The notes beneath the pieces were generated by a model, which searched no databases, was not told where the DNA came from, and saw only the letters and a list, made by a program, of their open reading frames with translations. From Nonomuraea thailandensis (GTDB taxonomy: Bacteria > Actinomycetota > Actinomycetes > Streptosporangiales > Streptosporangiaceae), in NCBI RefSeq assembly GCF_024172165.1, contig NZ_JAMZEB010000002.1, forward strand, positions 12,359,501 through 12,423,500: a DNA stretch of 64,000 nt, in the 5' to 3' direction. The position numbers and the translations under genes are program-made. Of this stretch, positions 18,070 through 27,500 are shown piece after piece; position 1 is the stretch's first letter; the number at the start of each line of letters is the position of its first letter.

Positions 18070-18663
18070 CTACGGCTCGGACTTCTTGGCCTGGCCGGGT
18101 GGCGTGTGCGTGTCCTCGTCGTTCTCCGCTCGCTGCTCCTTGGCCACCTGTCCCGGGGGTTCTCGGGTCTGTCCCGGCGGGGTGTGCTGGGAGGTCGTCT
18201 CCGGATCCGGTGACTCTGGTGTCTCTTCGGCCTTGGAGGGGCTGGACGTTGCCGGCGCCGGGCGGTGCGAGGTGGTCGGTGCGGCGGCCACCGGGGTCGG
18301 TCCGGCCGGTGTGGTGCGGAGGACGGCGGGCCGGGTGGAGCGCTGAGGGCTGGGGGTGACTGTCGGGCGGTGGTCGCTGTGCCCGCGGGCCGGGGTGGTC
18401 GTCGGGGCGGTGGTGACGCGGCGCGGGCGTGCGGCGCTCGTCGTGGGGGAGGCGGTGAGATGGACGCGGGTGGCGTCGGCGGGGAGCGGGGCGGCGGCGT
18501 GGTTCTCGGGGGTGGGCAGCTCGTCGAGGGTGGGGGAGCTGGACGGGATGCCGGCCAGCAGGGCGGCGAGGGCGAGGTTGAGCAGCCCGGCCAGGACGGT
18601 GGAGATGCGTAACGCCTGTCCCCGGCGGGGTGGTTGCGTGGTGGGGCGGTCCGGCCGGGTCAT
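18070..18663 (-). CDS. Pro/Thr/Ser-rich membrane-anchored or secreted protein
   Basis: About 197 residues from ATG 18663; a GTG at 18744 would add 27 residues. One hydrophobic segment near the N-terminus (ISTVLAGLLNLALAALLAGI) is followed by a long low-complexity tail rich in Pro, Thr, Ser and Ala, with two HTPPGQ copies near the end (SQHTPPGQTREPPGQ, DTHTPPGQAKK). This is typical of a cell-wall-spanning stalk. No ribosome site is clear and no domain is recognised, so expression is uncertain. Confidence 0.45.
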   Translation of the reverse strand: MTRPDRPTTQPPRRGQALRISTVLAGLLNLALAALLAGIPSSSPTLDELPTPENHAAAPLPADATRVHLTASPTTSAARPRRVTTAPTTTPARGHSDHRPTVTPSPQRSTRPAVLRTTPAGPTPVAAAPTTSHRPAPATSSPSKAEETPESPDPETTSQHTPPGQTREPPGQVAKEQRAENDEDTHTPPGQAKKSEP

Positions 18664-18868
18664 CGTGGTCTGAGAGTCGCTGCTGCGGCCATGGGAGGGG
18701 TCCTCCAGAGGGGTGCGGCGGGGCGGCCTTTTCGATCTAGACACGGATGCTGACGGCGGTCAAGAGCCGGGGTTTCGCCGTGCGTGGCCTCTGGCTCGAT
18801 TCGATCAGATGATCTCCAAGTGGTGGATCCACGCATCCTCAAGCGTTCGATCACATAAACGCCGCGCG

Positions 18869-18885
18869 TATACTCTCAGGGTATA
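18869..18885. promoter_or_regulatory. Palindrome TATACTCTCAGGGTATA before the lipase-like gene
   Basis: An imperfect 17-bp palindrome (outer TATAC/GTATA perfect) located 10 nt before the ATG at 18896, in a locally AT-richer stretch. It could be a PadR/TetR-type operator overlapping the promoter -10 region. No regulator gene is adjacent. Confidence 0.45.
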
Positions 18886-18895
18886 GTCGATCGGC

Positions 18896-20116
18896 ATGAG
18901 TCAGATGATCGACCACCATGGCCAGGCCAAGCCCCGGGAGCTGCGCAAACCCTGGCGGCGGGGCAGGCTGGCCGCTGTCGCCGGGCTCGTGGCCGCCATG
19001 GTCGCCACCGGCCTGGGCCAGGCGGAGCCCGCCTCCGCCGCCCGCGAGCTGTCCCTGCCCAAGCCCACCGGCTCGCAGCCGGTCGGGACGACGTCCCTGC
19101 ACCTCAAGGACACCTCGCGCCCCGACCCCTGGGTTCCCGGCGTCAAGGCCCGCGAGCTCATGGTCTCGCTGTGGTACCCCGCCAAGGCGCCGGGCCGCCA
19201 CCGGGCGCGGTACATGACACCCAAGGAGTCCGAGCTGCTCCTCGCGGACGGCGACATCACCAGTGTCCCGGCCGACACGCTGAGCAAGGTACGCACCCAC
19301 GCCTTCACCGACGCCCGCCCCGCAGGAGGCGCGCGCAGCCTGCCCCTCATCGTGCTCTCCCCGGGGCACAGCAAGCCCAGATCCGAGCTCACGGCCCTGG
19401 CCGAGGAGCTGGCGAGCCGGGGGTACGTGGTGGCCGCCATCGATCACACCTACGAGAACGTCGCCCAGACCTTCCCCGACGGCAGGGTCACGACCTGCGT
19501 CACCTGTGAGATGAAGAAGGACCTGACCGTGTGGTGGAAGCTGGAGCGGGGCCGGGCCGCCGACGTCTCCTTCGTGCTCGACGAGCTGACCGGCGCGCAC
19601 CCGAAGTGGAAGCACGCACGGCTGATCGACACCTCCAGGATCGCCATGTCCGGCCAGTCCGCCGGCGGCGCGAGCACGCTCGCGGCCATGGCCGCCGACT
19701 CCCGGATCCGTGCCGGCATCGACGTGGACGGCACCGTCGAGACCCCGCTTCCCGACGCCGGGCTGTCCCGGCCGTTTCTCCTGCTGGGCAAGCCGGCCAC
19801 GTACACGCCGGGCCGGCCCGGCACCGGCGCCAACTGGGAGGGCGTCTGGGCGGGGCTGCACGGCTGGAAACGCTGGCTGCTCGTGACCGGGGCCGCGCAC
19901 ACGTCCTTCACCGACCTCGGCGTGCTGGTCGACCAGCTCGGCATCGAGGACGGCGCCGACATCCCCGGCGCCCGCGCCATGGCGATCACCCGCAAGTACG
20001 TCACGGCCTTCTTCGACCGGCACCTGCGCAAGAAGCCGCGGCCCTTGCTCGACAAGCCGTCGGCGAGGTACCCGGAGGTCGAGTTCTGCGTCCCGGAGAA
20101 GAAGACCTGCGCATAG
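18896..20116 (+). CDS. Secreted alpha/beta hydrolase (PAF-acetylhydrolase/lipase-like)
   Basis: 406 residues. A long N-terminus has twin Arg (PWRRGRLAAVAGLVAAM) and a cleavage site after EPASA, so it is exported. The mature enzyme has the PAF-AH/dienelactone type fold: ELMVSLWYPAKAPG, LPLIVLSPGHSKPRSELTALAEELASRGY, the nucleophile elbow SGQSAGG (Ser about residue 255), VDGTVETPLPD and a late His in GAAHTSFTD. Substrates of relatives are short-chain esters and oxidised phospholipids. There is no clear ribosome site before the ATG, so the message may be leaderless. It converges on the metallophore cluster's reductase gene. Confidence 0.8.
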   Translation: MSQMIDHHGQAKPRELRKPWRRGRLAAVAGLVAAMVATGLGQAEPASAARELSLPKPTGSQPVGTTSLHLKDTSRPDPWVPGVKARELMVSLWYPAKAPGRHRARYMTPKESELLLADGDITSVPADTLSKVRTHAFTDARPAGGARSLPLIVLSPGHSKPRSELTALAEELASRGYVVAAIDHTYENVAQTFPDGRVTTCVTCEMKKDLTVWWKLERGRAADVSFVLDELTGAHPKWKHARLIDTSRIAMSGQSAGGASTLAAMAADSRIRAGIDVDGTVETPLPDAGLSRPFLLLGKPATYTPGRPGTGANWEGVWAGLHGWKRWLLVTGAAHTSFTDLGVLVDQLGIEDGADIPGARAMAITRKYVTAFFDRHLRKKPRPLLDKPSARYPEVEFCVPEKKTCA

Positions 20117-20167
20117 CGGCTCGGTCCATGCGCGGGCATGTCCCACGGGTGCGGCACAGGCGCCGCC

Positions 20168-21241
20168 CTACTCGATGGTGATGCCTCCCACCAGCGCGTC
20201 CTTCCGCAGCGCGGCAGCCGTGGCGCCGGGGTCCAGCACTTCGGCCGCCAGGTGGACGCCGGCCGGTACGGAGCCGGACAGCACCGCGCGGGCGGCCAGC
20301 GCCATCACCACCCCGCTCAGCGCGTAGGAGTCCACGGCAGTGAGCAGCACCCTCGTGGGCCCGGGCGGGGCGCCAGGGCGGGGACGCGCGGTGAAGAGCA
20401 TGACGTAGAAGGCGCCGAAGTCGGCGTTGTCCCGCAGGGAGGCGCGCACCACCGTCTCGGCGTGTGGCGCCAGTGTCTCGGGACGGGTGTCCGGCGTCTC
20501 GGCCCAGGCCGAGGCGAGGGCCTCGGGGAGGCGGTTGGAGGCGAAGACGTTGTAGGAGCGCACTTCGCCGGCCCCGGTGCCGGCGGCCAGGGTCTGTGCC
20601 TCGGTGGTGAGGTACGGCCAGGCGTGCACGGGCACCGGGAAGCCCGGCAGCCGCACCTGGTGCAGCGGGGCCAGCGTGCCGGGGGCCACCCGGCCGTCGC
20701 GCCAGGCCGCCATGGGCTCGCCGAACCGCGGCCCCCTGGTCAGCAACGCGTCCACCGCGGACAGCGGGGTGAAGACGGCGGCTCCGCCCACGTACACGTC
20801 GAGGCGGCGCAGCGGTCGTCCCTCGGCCAGCAGCCGGGGCAGCAGGCCGGAGAGGCCCGGCATGACCCCGGCGGAGAACACCGCGGTCCGGCCACCGGCG
20901 ACGCCTTCGCCGGTGAGCGCGTCCTTGGCGGCCAGCTCGCCGCCGATGTCGACGTAGTCGGCGCCGGCGGCGAAGGCGGCGCGGGCGACCGTGTCGAGCA
21001 CCTGGTACGTGGGCCCCGCGCAGCTGACCACGATCCGGCAGCCTTCGCAGAAGGCGGCCAGCTCGGCGGGGTCGTTCAGGTCCGCCTTGACCGCGTGGGC
21101 GGGAGCGGGAAGCGAGGCCGCGAGGTCCGCGGCCGCCGTCAGGTTCCTGCCGCCGAGGCGCAGCGGCCCGAGGCCGTAGGCGGCGATGCGCTGCGCGGCC
21201 GTGCGGCCGACCGCGCCGGTGGCGCCCAGGATTCCGATCAC
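20168..21241 (-). CDS. Saccharopine-dehydrogenase-like NAD(P) oxidoreductase, candidate thiazoline reductase
   Basis: 357 residues. The N-terminal Rossmann motif GILGATGAVGRTAAQRIAAYG is followed by RLGGRN and CRIVVSCAGPTYQVLDTVARAAFAAGADYVDIGGE, the pattern of the saccharopine dehydrogenase NADP-binding family. The C-terminal half has no clear catalytic signature. The gene starts 4 nt inside the end of the carrier-Cy-carrier gene and is the last of that reverse operon. By position it could do the job of the thiazolinyl imide reductase in yersiniabactin or pyochelin pathways, which come from a different family (Gfo/Idh-like). That assignment is inference from context. Confidence 0.75.
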   Translation of the reverse strand: MIGILGATGAVGRTAAQRIAAYGLGPLRLGGRNLTAAADLAASLPAPAHAVKADLNDPAELAAFCEGCRIVVSCAGPTYQVLDTVARAAFAAGADYVDIGGELAAKDALTGEGVAGGRTAVFSAGVMPGLSGLLPRLLAEGRPLRRLDVYVGGAAVFTPLSAVDALLTRGPRFGEPMAAWRDGRVAPGTLAPLHQVRLPGFPVPVHAWPYLTTEAQTLAAGTGAGEVRSYNVFASNRLPEALASAWAETPDTRPETLAPHAETVVRASLRDNADFGAFYVMLFTARPRPGAPPGPTRVLLTAVDSYALSGVVMALAARAVLSGSVPAGVHLAAEVLDPGATAAALRKDALVGGITIE

Positions 21242-23184
21242 CGCTGGTCACCGAGGCGGGAGCGGACGATGGCGGCCACCCCGGCCACCGTGGGGTCGGC
21301 CAGGAACTCGCGTACGGGCACGGACACGCCGGCCTCCTTGGCGAGCCGCACGACCGCCCGTACGGCGAGCAGGGAGTCCCCGCCGAGGCGGAAGAAGTCG
21401 GCGGCCCGGTCGAGCACCGGCACCTCCAGGAGCTCCTCGAACACGTCGGCGACGGCCTGCTCCGGATCGTCGGCCGGCGGCCCTTCCCGGTGGCGGACGG
21501 CCGGCTCGGGCAGCAGGCCGAGCCGCGGAACGGTCGCCGAGCCGGGCTCCGCGTCCGGGGGCAGCCCGGGCACCCGGTCCCAGCCGCTCCCCTCGGCGAG
21601 GGCGTCGACCAGCGCCACGAACTCGGCGAACGCGGCCGTCACCTGATCGGTCTCGAACAGCTCCTCGACCAGGGAGAAGACCGCCACCATCTCCGGGCCC
21701 AGCTCGAAGCAGCGGATTTCGATCGCCACCTGTGGCGTGCGGAGCTGGTGGAAGTAGTCGGAGGCGACCACCCGGCCCAGCGGCCCCGCGTCTTCCGGCG
21801 GCCCGCCGCCCATGGCCGCGTCCACCCCGAGCACGCTCTGGAACACGACCGGCCCGACCGGCCGCCAGCTCCCGCGGCGGCGGGCCACCTCGCGCCCGAC
21901 CTCGACCCCGGTGATCAGGTTGTGGGCGGCGTGCTCGCCGGACGTCGCCTGCGCGGCGGTGGCGAGCCCGGCGAACGTGGCCGTGGGGTCCAGGTCGAGG
22001 GGGAGCAGCATGGTCGCGGCGAAGGCGCCCACCACGCGCTGCACCTCGGGGTGGATCGGCAGGCGGTTGAGCTGGAGCGAGTTCAGCAACATCCGGCGGT
22101 GCCCGGCCCAGCGGGCCAGCACCACGCCGAACGCCGTCAGCATGGCGGTGGACGGGGTCACGCCCCGGTCGGTGCACTGCCGCCGCAGCGCCGCCCAGCG
22201 TTCTGCGCTCCAGCGGTGTTCCCGGTTGCCCATGGTGACCGGGCGCACCTCCTGCGGGTCGGCGGCCAGCGGCAGCGCCGGCGGTCCCGGCAGCGTGTCG
22301 AGCCGCGACCACCACCAGTCCCGGTCGGCCTGCCAGGCCTCGGTGGCGGGCAGGCCGGCGAGCGAGGTGACGTAGTCGCCGAAGTGGATGTCCAGGGGCG
22401 GAAGAGCGGCGTTCCAGTCGGCGACGAAGGTGAGCAGGTCGCGGCTGAGCACGCTGGACGACCAGCCGTCGAAGATCAGCAGGCTGAGTCCGAGGTGCAG
22501 CCGTCCCTCGTCCCCGGGCAGGAGCGTGAGCCGGACGTCGATGCCGGGGCCGCTCGTGGGGTCGGGGCCGTTGGTGCTCATCTCCTGCCGTACGTCGCCC
22601 AGCGCGGTGGCGACCTCGTCCGGGCTCGCCTCTCGCAGGTCGTACACCCGGACCCGGGGCACCGCGCCGGGCGCGCCGGCGGGCAGGACGTGCTGGCGGC
22701 CGTCGGAGGTGACCCGGGCGCGCAGCGTGGGCTGGTGCGCGGCGAGCCGTTCGACCGCGTCCGCCAGGGCGTCGGCGGCCTCGTCGCCGTCCACCCCGGT
22801 CAGCGCGTAGTCGAGGTAGTAGTGGGCCGAGTCGTAGGACAGCTCCCAGCCGTCCTGCTGGCCGACGAAGTAGCCCTGCTGGAGGGGGAGCAGGGGGAAC
22901 TCGGCGTGCGGGTCGGGGCGCGGCGTGACGGTGAGCGGCAGCGCCCTGGTCGCGGGCGCGTCGCCGGAGGTGTGCCGTCGTACGAGCTCGGCCAGGTCGC
23001 CCAGCGTGGTCTCGACCCGCACGTCGGACAGGGCGAGCGCGACGCCGAGCCGCTTGCGGACCAGCGCCGACATGCGGACCGCCAGCACCGAGTCCCCGCC
23101 CAGGCGCAGGAACCCGACGTCGTGCGGGATCTCGCCGGGCTGCAGGCCGAGCAGCTCCGACCAGATCTCGGCCAGCTCCTTCAT
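21238..23184 (-). CDS. NRPS: carrier - Cy-type domain - carrier, no adenylation domain
   Basis: 648 residues in order: carrier protein (phosphopantetheine Ser32 in LRLGGDSVLAVRM), a heterocyclisation/condensation-type domain (about 90-500; FPLLPLQQGYFVGQQDGWEL opens it), and a second carrier (Ser604 in LGGDSLLAVRA). The Cy signature DxxxxDxxS reads SLLIFDGWS (Ser234, Asp239, Ser242), so the first Asp is Ser and cyclising ability is doubtful. With no A domain, its carriers must be loaded in trans, most simply by the single Cys-type A domain of the divergent NRPS gene, as happens in yersiniabactin HMWP2. GGGAG lies about 8 nt before the ATG. It is the second gene of the reverse operon. Confidence 0.88.
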   Translation of the reverse strand: MKELAEIWSELLGLQPGEIPHDVGFLRLGGDSVLAVRMSALVRKRLGVALALSDVRVETTLGDLAELVRRHTSGDAPATRALPLTVTPRPDPHAEFPLLPLQQGYFVGQQDGWELSYDSAHYYLDYALTGVDGDEAADALADAVERLAAHQPTLRARVTSDGRQHVLPAGAPGAVPRVRVYDLREASPDEVATALGDVRQEMSTNGPDPTSGPGIDVRLTLLPGDEGRLHLGLSLLIFDGWSSSVLSRDLLTFVADWNAALPPLDIHFGDYVTSLAGLPATEAWQADRDWWWSRLDTLPGPPALPLAADPQEVRPVTMGNREHRWSAERWAALRRQCTDRGVTPSTAMLTAFGVVLARWAGHRRMLLNSLQLNRLPIHPEVQRVVGAFAATMLLPLDLDPTATFAGLATAAQATSGEHAAHNLITGVEVGREVARRRGSWRPVGPVVFQSVLGVDAAMGGGPPEDAGPLGRVVASDYFHQLRTPQVAIEIRCFELGPEMVAVFSLVEELFETDQVTAAFAEFVALVDALAEGSGWDRVPGLPPDAEPGSATVPRLGLLPEPAVRHREGPPADDPEQAVADVFEELLEVPVLDRAADFFRLGGDSLLAVRAVVRLAKEAGVSVPVREFLADPTVAGVAAIVRSRLGDQR

Positions 23185-23220
23185 GCGTGTACTCCCATCA
23201 TCGGGTGAACGGTCGGGTGA

Positions 23221-24396
23221 TCAGCGGGTGGCCACGAGCAGGCGCTGCGACAGCGCGGTCAGCGGGTCGCCGGGACGCGGCAGGTCCACCTCGATCCGCA
23301 GCCCGCTGCCTTCCAGCGCGCTCAGCCATTCCTCCCGGCACAGGTAGGTGCGGGTGCTGCCGGCCCGGCCGTCGAGCCGCCGCGGCGGCCCGTCCTGCGT
23401 GGACAGGGCGAACGGCATCGTGGTGAGCGACTGCGGATGTTCGCGGACGGTCTCGATGAGCAGCACCCGCCCGCCGGGCGCCAGCGACGCGGCGACCTGG
23501 CCGAGCAGGCGGCCGGCGTGCGGGGCGTTGTGCGCCATGGTCGCCGCGACGACCAGGTCCAGCTCGCCCGGCCGGCGCGGCAGGTCGTGGGCGATGTCGA
23601 GCAGGGCGTAGCGCAGGAAGCCGGCGTCGAAGCGGCGGCGCGCGGTGTCGAGGAAGAACGGAGACAGGTCGGTGAACAGGTAGAACTCGACCGGCCTGCC
23701 TGTCAGCACCGGCAGCAGGTCCGCGGTGGTGGCGCCGATGCCGGCGCCCAGCTCCAGGATCCGCAGCGGCCGGACGGCTCGCTCGGCCAGATCCGTGAGC
23801 ACCTCGGCCGCGGCGGCGTTGAGGTAGCGGCTGATCAGGTTGCCGCGGTAGACGGCCTCGGCGGTGGCGGGCTCGCCGTCGGGGTAGAGCAGCGCCTGCA
23901 CGCCGACCTCGTCGCGCAGCAGGGACGGCAGCAGCCGCAGCGAGCGCAGCATGAGCTCGCTCAGCTCGGCCGGGTAGCCGAGCGCCAGCCGCGCGGCTTC
24001 CACGCGGGTGCGGGCGGCCGCCAGCTCCGCGCGCCGCGGGGCGTGCAGGTCGTGGTAGCGGCCCGCGGCGTTCCTGGAGACCAGGCCGGCCTCGTGGAGC
24101 GCGGCGAGCCAGTGGCCGGCGATCCAGCGGTGCCGGGGCGCGGCCCGGAGGTCGCCTGCGATCGCGTCGGCCTCATGCGCCCCGCCGTGGTCGCCTGCGA
24201 TCGCGTCGGCCTCGCGCGCCGCGCCCCGGCCCAGCCGGGTGCCCCGCTCCAGCCGGGTGCGCCGGTGCAGGTCGGCCGCGAGGCCGAGCAGGATCAGCCG
24301 GTCCAGGTCGTGGACGGCTCCCGCCGCGGCGCTCGGGTCGGCGCCTGCGAGGGCGGCCTGCCCGGCGGTGTCGGCACGGTCGTTCAAGGGCGGCAT
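23221..24396 (-). CDS. Stand-alone NRPS/PKS-type C-methyltransferase
   Basis: 391 residues from ATG 24396. A helical N-terminal part (about 1-190, with LDRLILLGLAADLHRRTR) is followed by a class I SAM fold: RILELGAGIGATTADLLPVL, the acidic strand YLFTDLSPFFLDTARRRF, RYALLDIAHDL and GGRVLLIETVREH. This matches methyltransferase domains embedded in thiazoline-forming megasynthases, here as a free protein. A 25-bp stretch coding EADAIAGD is duplicated near residues 60-80. There is no ribosome site, and a Zur-like palindrome lies 23 nt upstream, so the message is probably leaderless or has a very short leader. It is the first gene of the reverse operon. Confidence 0.82.
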   Translation of the reverse strand: MPPLNDRADTAGQAALAGADPSAAAGAVHDLDRLILLGLAADLHRRTRLERGTRLGRGAAREADAIAGDHGGAHEADAIAGDLRAAPRHRWIAGHWLAALHEAGLVSRNAAGRYHDLHAPRRAELAAARTRVEAARLALGYPAELSELMLRSLRLLPSLLRDEVGVQALLYPDGEPATAEAVYRGNLISRYLNAAAAEVLTDLAERAVRPLRILELGAGIGATTADLLPVLTGRPVEFYLFTDLSPFFLDTARRRFDAGFLRYALLDIAHDLPRRPGELDLVVAATMAHNAPHAGRLLGQVAASLAPGGRVLLIETVREHPQSLTTMPFALSTQDGPPRRLDGRAGSTRTYLCREEWLSALEGSGLRIEVDLPRPGDPLTALSQRLLVATR

Positions 24397-24418
24397 GAGG
24401 CGAGATCGTACGAAATAA

Positions 24419-24433
24419 CGGTAATCATTTTCA
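24419..24433. promoter_or_regulatory. Zur-like box 1, CGGTAATCATTTTCA
   Basis: A 7-1-7 element whose right half ATTTTCA matches the actinobacterial Zur consensus half exactly (consensus recalled as TGaaAATnATTttCA). The left half keeps G and the inner AAT. It sits 23 nt before the free methyltransferase gene, in an AT-rich island. Zinc-bound Zur would repress here. Confidence 0.65.
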
Positions 24434-24466
24434 AGATCTGGACAAACCGGCCAAGTTGTGTAGCAA

Positions 24467-24481
24467 TGAAAACCGTTTCCA
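24467..24481. promoter_or_regulatory. Zur-like box 2, TGAAAACCGTTTCCA
   Basis: A 7-1-7 palindrome whose symmetry continues outward through CAA/TTG to 24464-24484, giving 10-bp arms with 9 pairs matched. It lies 28 nt before the TTG start of the main NRPS gene. With box 1 it occupies the divergent promoter of the two metallophore operons. Confidence 0.7.
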
Positions 24482-24509
24482 TTGCCGCCGCTTGTGGAAG
24501 GGGTCACCC

Positions 24510-27500
24510 TTGGGTTCCGCCACCGTCGAAGAAGTGCTCGCCTGCCTGGCCGACGTACTGGAACTCCGGCCCTCCGACCTGGACCCCGACGCCCCGCTCA
24601 CCACCCTGGGTCTGGAGTCCTTCACCGCCGTCCGCCTGCGCCGGCGCCTGCTGGAGGAGTCCGGGCTCGGATTCCCGCTGACGGCCTTCCTCGGGTCGGC
24701 GACCGCGCGGACGGTCGCCGCCGGGATCGTCCCCGACGAGCCCGCCGGGGACGGTGAGTCCTTCCCGCTGACCCCGATCCAGACCGCCTACCTGGTCGGC
24801 CGGGATCCCGCGTTCCCGCTCGGGGGAGTGGCGACCTTCTACTACTTCGAGTACGACCGCGTGCCGCAGGGCTCTCAGGAGGCGGACCTCGACCGTCTGG
24901 AGACCGCGTGGAACCGGCTCGTCCGGCGGCATCCGATGCTGCGCATGGTCGTGGGCGCCGATGCCCGGCAGACGGTTCTCGACCAGGTGCCGGGCTACGC
25001 CATCACCCGTACCGACCTGCGTGGTGAAAGTCCGGAACGGGCCGGGCAGGCGCTGGAGTCGTTGCGCGCGGAGTGCTCGCACCAGGTGCTGCCCACCGAC
25101 CGCTGGCCGCTGTTCGACCTGCGTGCGGCGTTGCTGCCGGACGGCCGTACCCGGCTGTTCGTCGGCGTGGACGTGCTGGCCCTGGACCTCATGAGCTGGA
25201 TGCGGTTGATGAGGGAGTGGGGCCGGTACACGGCCGATCCCGGCCTGGAGCTGCCCGCGCCGCCCCTCGGGTTCGCCGATCTCGTACGGCGCCGGCTGGA
25301 GGATCCGGCCGAGCTGCGGCGCCGCGAGCAGGCCTCCGCCTACTGGGCCCGCCGCGCACCCGGCCTGCCGGACGGCCCCGGCTTGCCCTGGACCCGCGGT
25401 CCGGCCGAGTTCAGCGGCCACCGCCTCGTCCGGCACGCCGCCGAGTTGCCCGCCGAGGAGTGGGCGCAGCTGCGCAAGCAGGGCGCGGCGCACGGGCTGA
25501 GCCCCACCGGCCTGCTGCTGGCCGCCTTCGGCCTGGTGCTGCAGCGCTGGGGCGCCCGCGACCCCTTCTGCCTCAACACCACCCTCTTCGACCGCGACGA
25601 CCTCGCCCTCGGCGACGACACCCCGGGCCTGGACAGCATCGTCGGCGACTTCACCAGCACCGTCCTGGTGGAGGTCCCCGTCGCCGACCCCGGCCGCTGG
25701 TACGGCTTCGCCGGCTACGCCGCGGCCGTCAACCGCCAATTCTGGACCGATCTCGACCACCGGGCCGTCTCCGGGATGGAGGCGCTGCGCGCCGCGATCG
25801 AGTCCGGGGAGCGCCCCCGGGTGACCGACCCGGCCACCGGTCTGCCCCTGCCCACCCACACCGTGGTCTTCACCAGCGGCGTCGGCCTGGCAGGCCCGGG
25901 CGAGCCACCTGCCGCCTGGCTCGGCACCGAGGTCTTCGGCGTCTCGCAGACGCCCCAGGTGATGCTGGACCACATCGTCTGGGACGAGGACGGCAGGCTC
26001 CGCATCGCGTGGGACGCCGTGGACGGCGCGCTGCCGGCCGGTTTCGTCGACGGCATGCTGGCCGCGCACGTCCGGTTGCTGCGGCGGCTGGCCACCGAGC
26101 CGGAGCTGTGGACCGACCCCGCGCTCGGCTGGGACCCGTCGTTCCTCGCCGACGAGGACGTGGCGGGCGGGGCGTTCGGCGGGGCCGGTCCACTCCTGGA
26201 CGAGCCGCTGCGCGCCGCCGCCAGGCGGGCCCCCTCCGCGCCCGCCCTGCTCGACCTGACCCGCGAGGTGACGGCGCGGGACCTCGCCGGGCGAGCCCTG
26301 CGTACCGGCCGCGCGCTGGCCGCGCTCGGCGTCGGACCGGGCGACCTGGTGGCGGTCGTGGCGGACAAGGGCATCGCCCAGGTCACGGCCCTGCTCGGCG
26401 TTCTGGCCAGTGGAGCCGGGTACGTGCCCGTCGAGCCCTCCTGGCCCGCCGGCCGGGTGGCCTCCCTGAGCGAGCAGGCGTCGATCCGGACGGCGCTGCT
26501 GGCGCCGGAGGCCGACGACACGGCCTGGCCGGAACACGTCGGCGCGCACCGGCTCGACGCCGACGGCGTGCTGCGGCGAGCGGACTCCGCGCAGCCGCGA
26601 CGGCCGGCGCCGGACGATCTCGCCTACGCGATCTTCACCTCCGGCTCGACCGGGCGGCCCAAGGGCGTGGCCGTCGAGCATCGTGCGGCCCGCACCACCC
26701 TCGACGACCTGGACGATCGATTCCCGCTCGGCCCGGACGACCGGGTGCTCGCCCTGTCGGCGTACAGCTTCGACCTGTCGGTCTACGACATCTTCTCGGT
26801 GCTCGGCTCGGGAGGCGCCGTCGTGGTGCCCGAGGCTCACCGCCAGCGCGACCCGGGCCACTGGCTGGAGCTGATGGCCCGCCACCGGGTCACCGTGTGG
26901 AACACCGCTCCCGCCCTGCTGGAGATGCTGGTGGAGTACGCCGAGCTGGAGCCGGAGGCGGTCCGCGAGGCGCTGTCCACGCTGCGGCTGGTGTTCCTGT
27001 CGGCCGACTGGATCCCGGTGACGCTGCCCGACCGGCTGCGGGCGCTCGCGCCCGGCGCCGAGGTGGTCAGCCTGGGCGGGGCGACCGAGGCGTCGATCTG
27101 GTCGATCTGCCACCCCATCGGGCAGGTCGATCCGTCCTGGCCGAGCATCCCGTACGGCAGGGCGCTGGGCGGCCAGTCCTTCCACATCCTCGACGAGCAC
27201 GGCCGTCCCTGCCCGGTGGGTGAGCCCGGCGAGCTGCACATCGGCGGCGACGGGCTGGCCCGCGGCTACGTCGGTGATCCCGGGCAGACGGCCGAGAGGT
27301 TCATCACGCACCCGATCCTGCGCCGCCGCCTCTACCGCACCGGCGACCTCGGCCGCTGGCGGTACGACGGGACGATCGAGTTCCTCGGCCGGCTGGACCG
27401 GCAGGTCAAGATCCGGGGCCACCGGATCGAGCTGGGCGAGATCGAGGCCACGCTCGACCGGCATCCCGCCGTACGTCAGGCCGTGGCCCGCGCCGTGCCC

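Noticed and set aside
20168..21241. Opine metallophore (staphylopine-like) dehydrogenase
   Set aside because: A dehydrogenase next to a NikA-type importer invited this idea, but no nicotianamine-synthase-like or histidine-racemase gene is present, and the gene is coupled to thiazoline NRPS genes.
24419..24481. Iron-regulator (IdeR/DmdR) boxes as the control of the NRPS cluster
   Set aside because: No TTAGGTTAGGCTAACCTAA-like 19-bp element is present. The palindromes have the 7-1-7 spacing and TGAAAAT/ATTTTCA halves of Zur sites.
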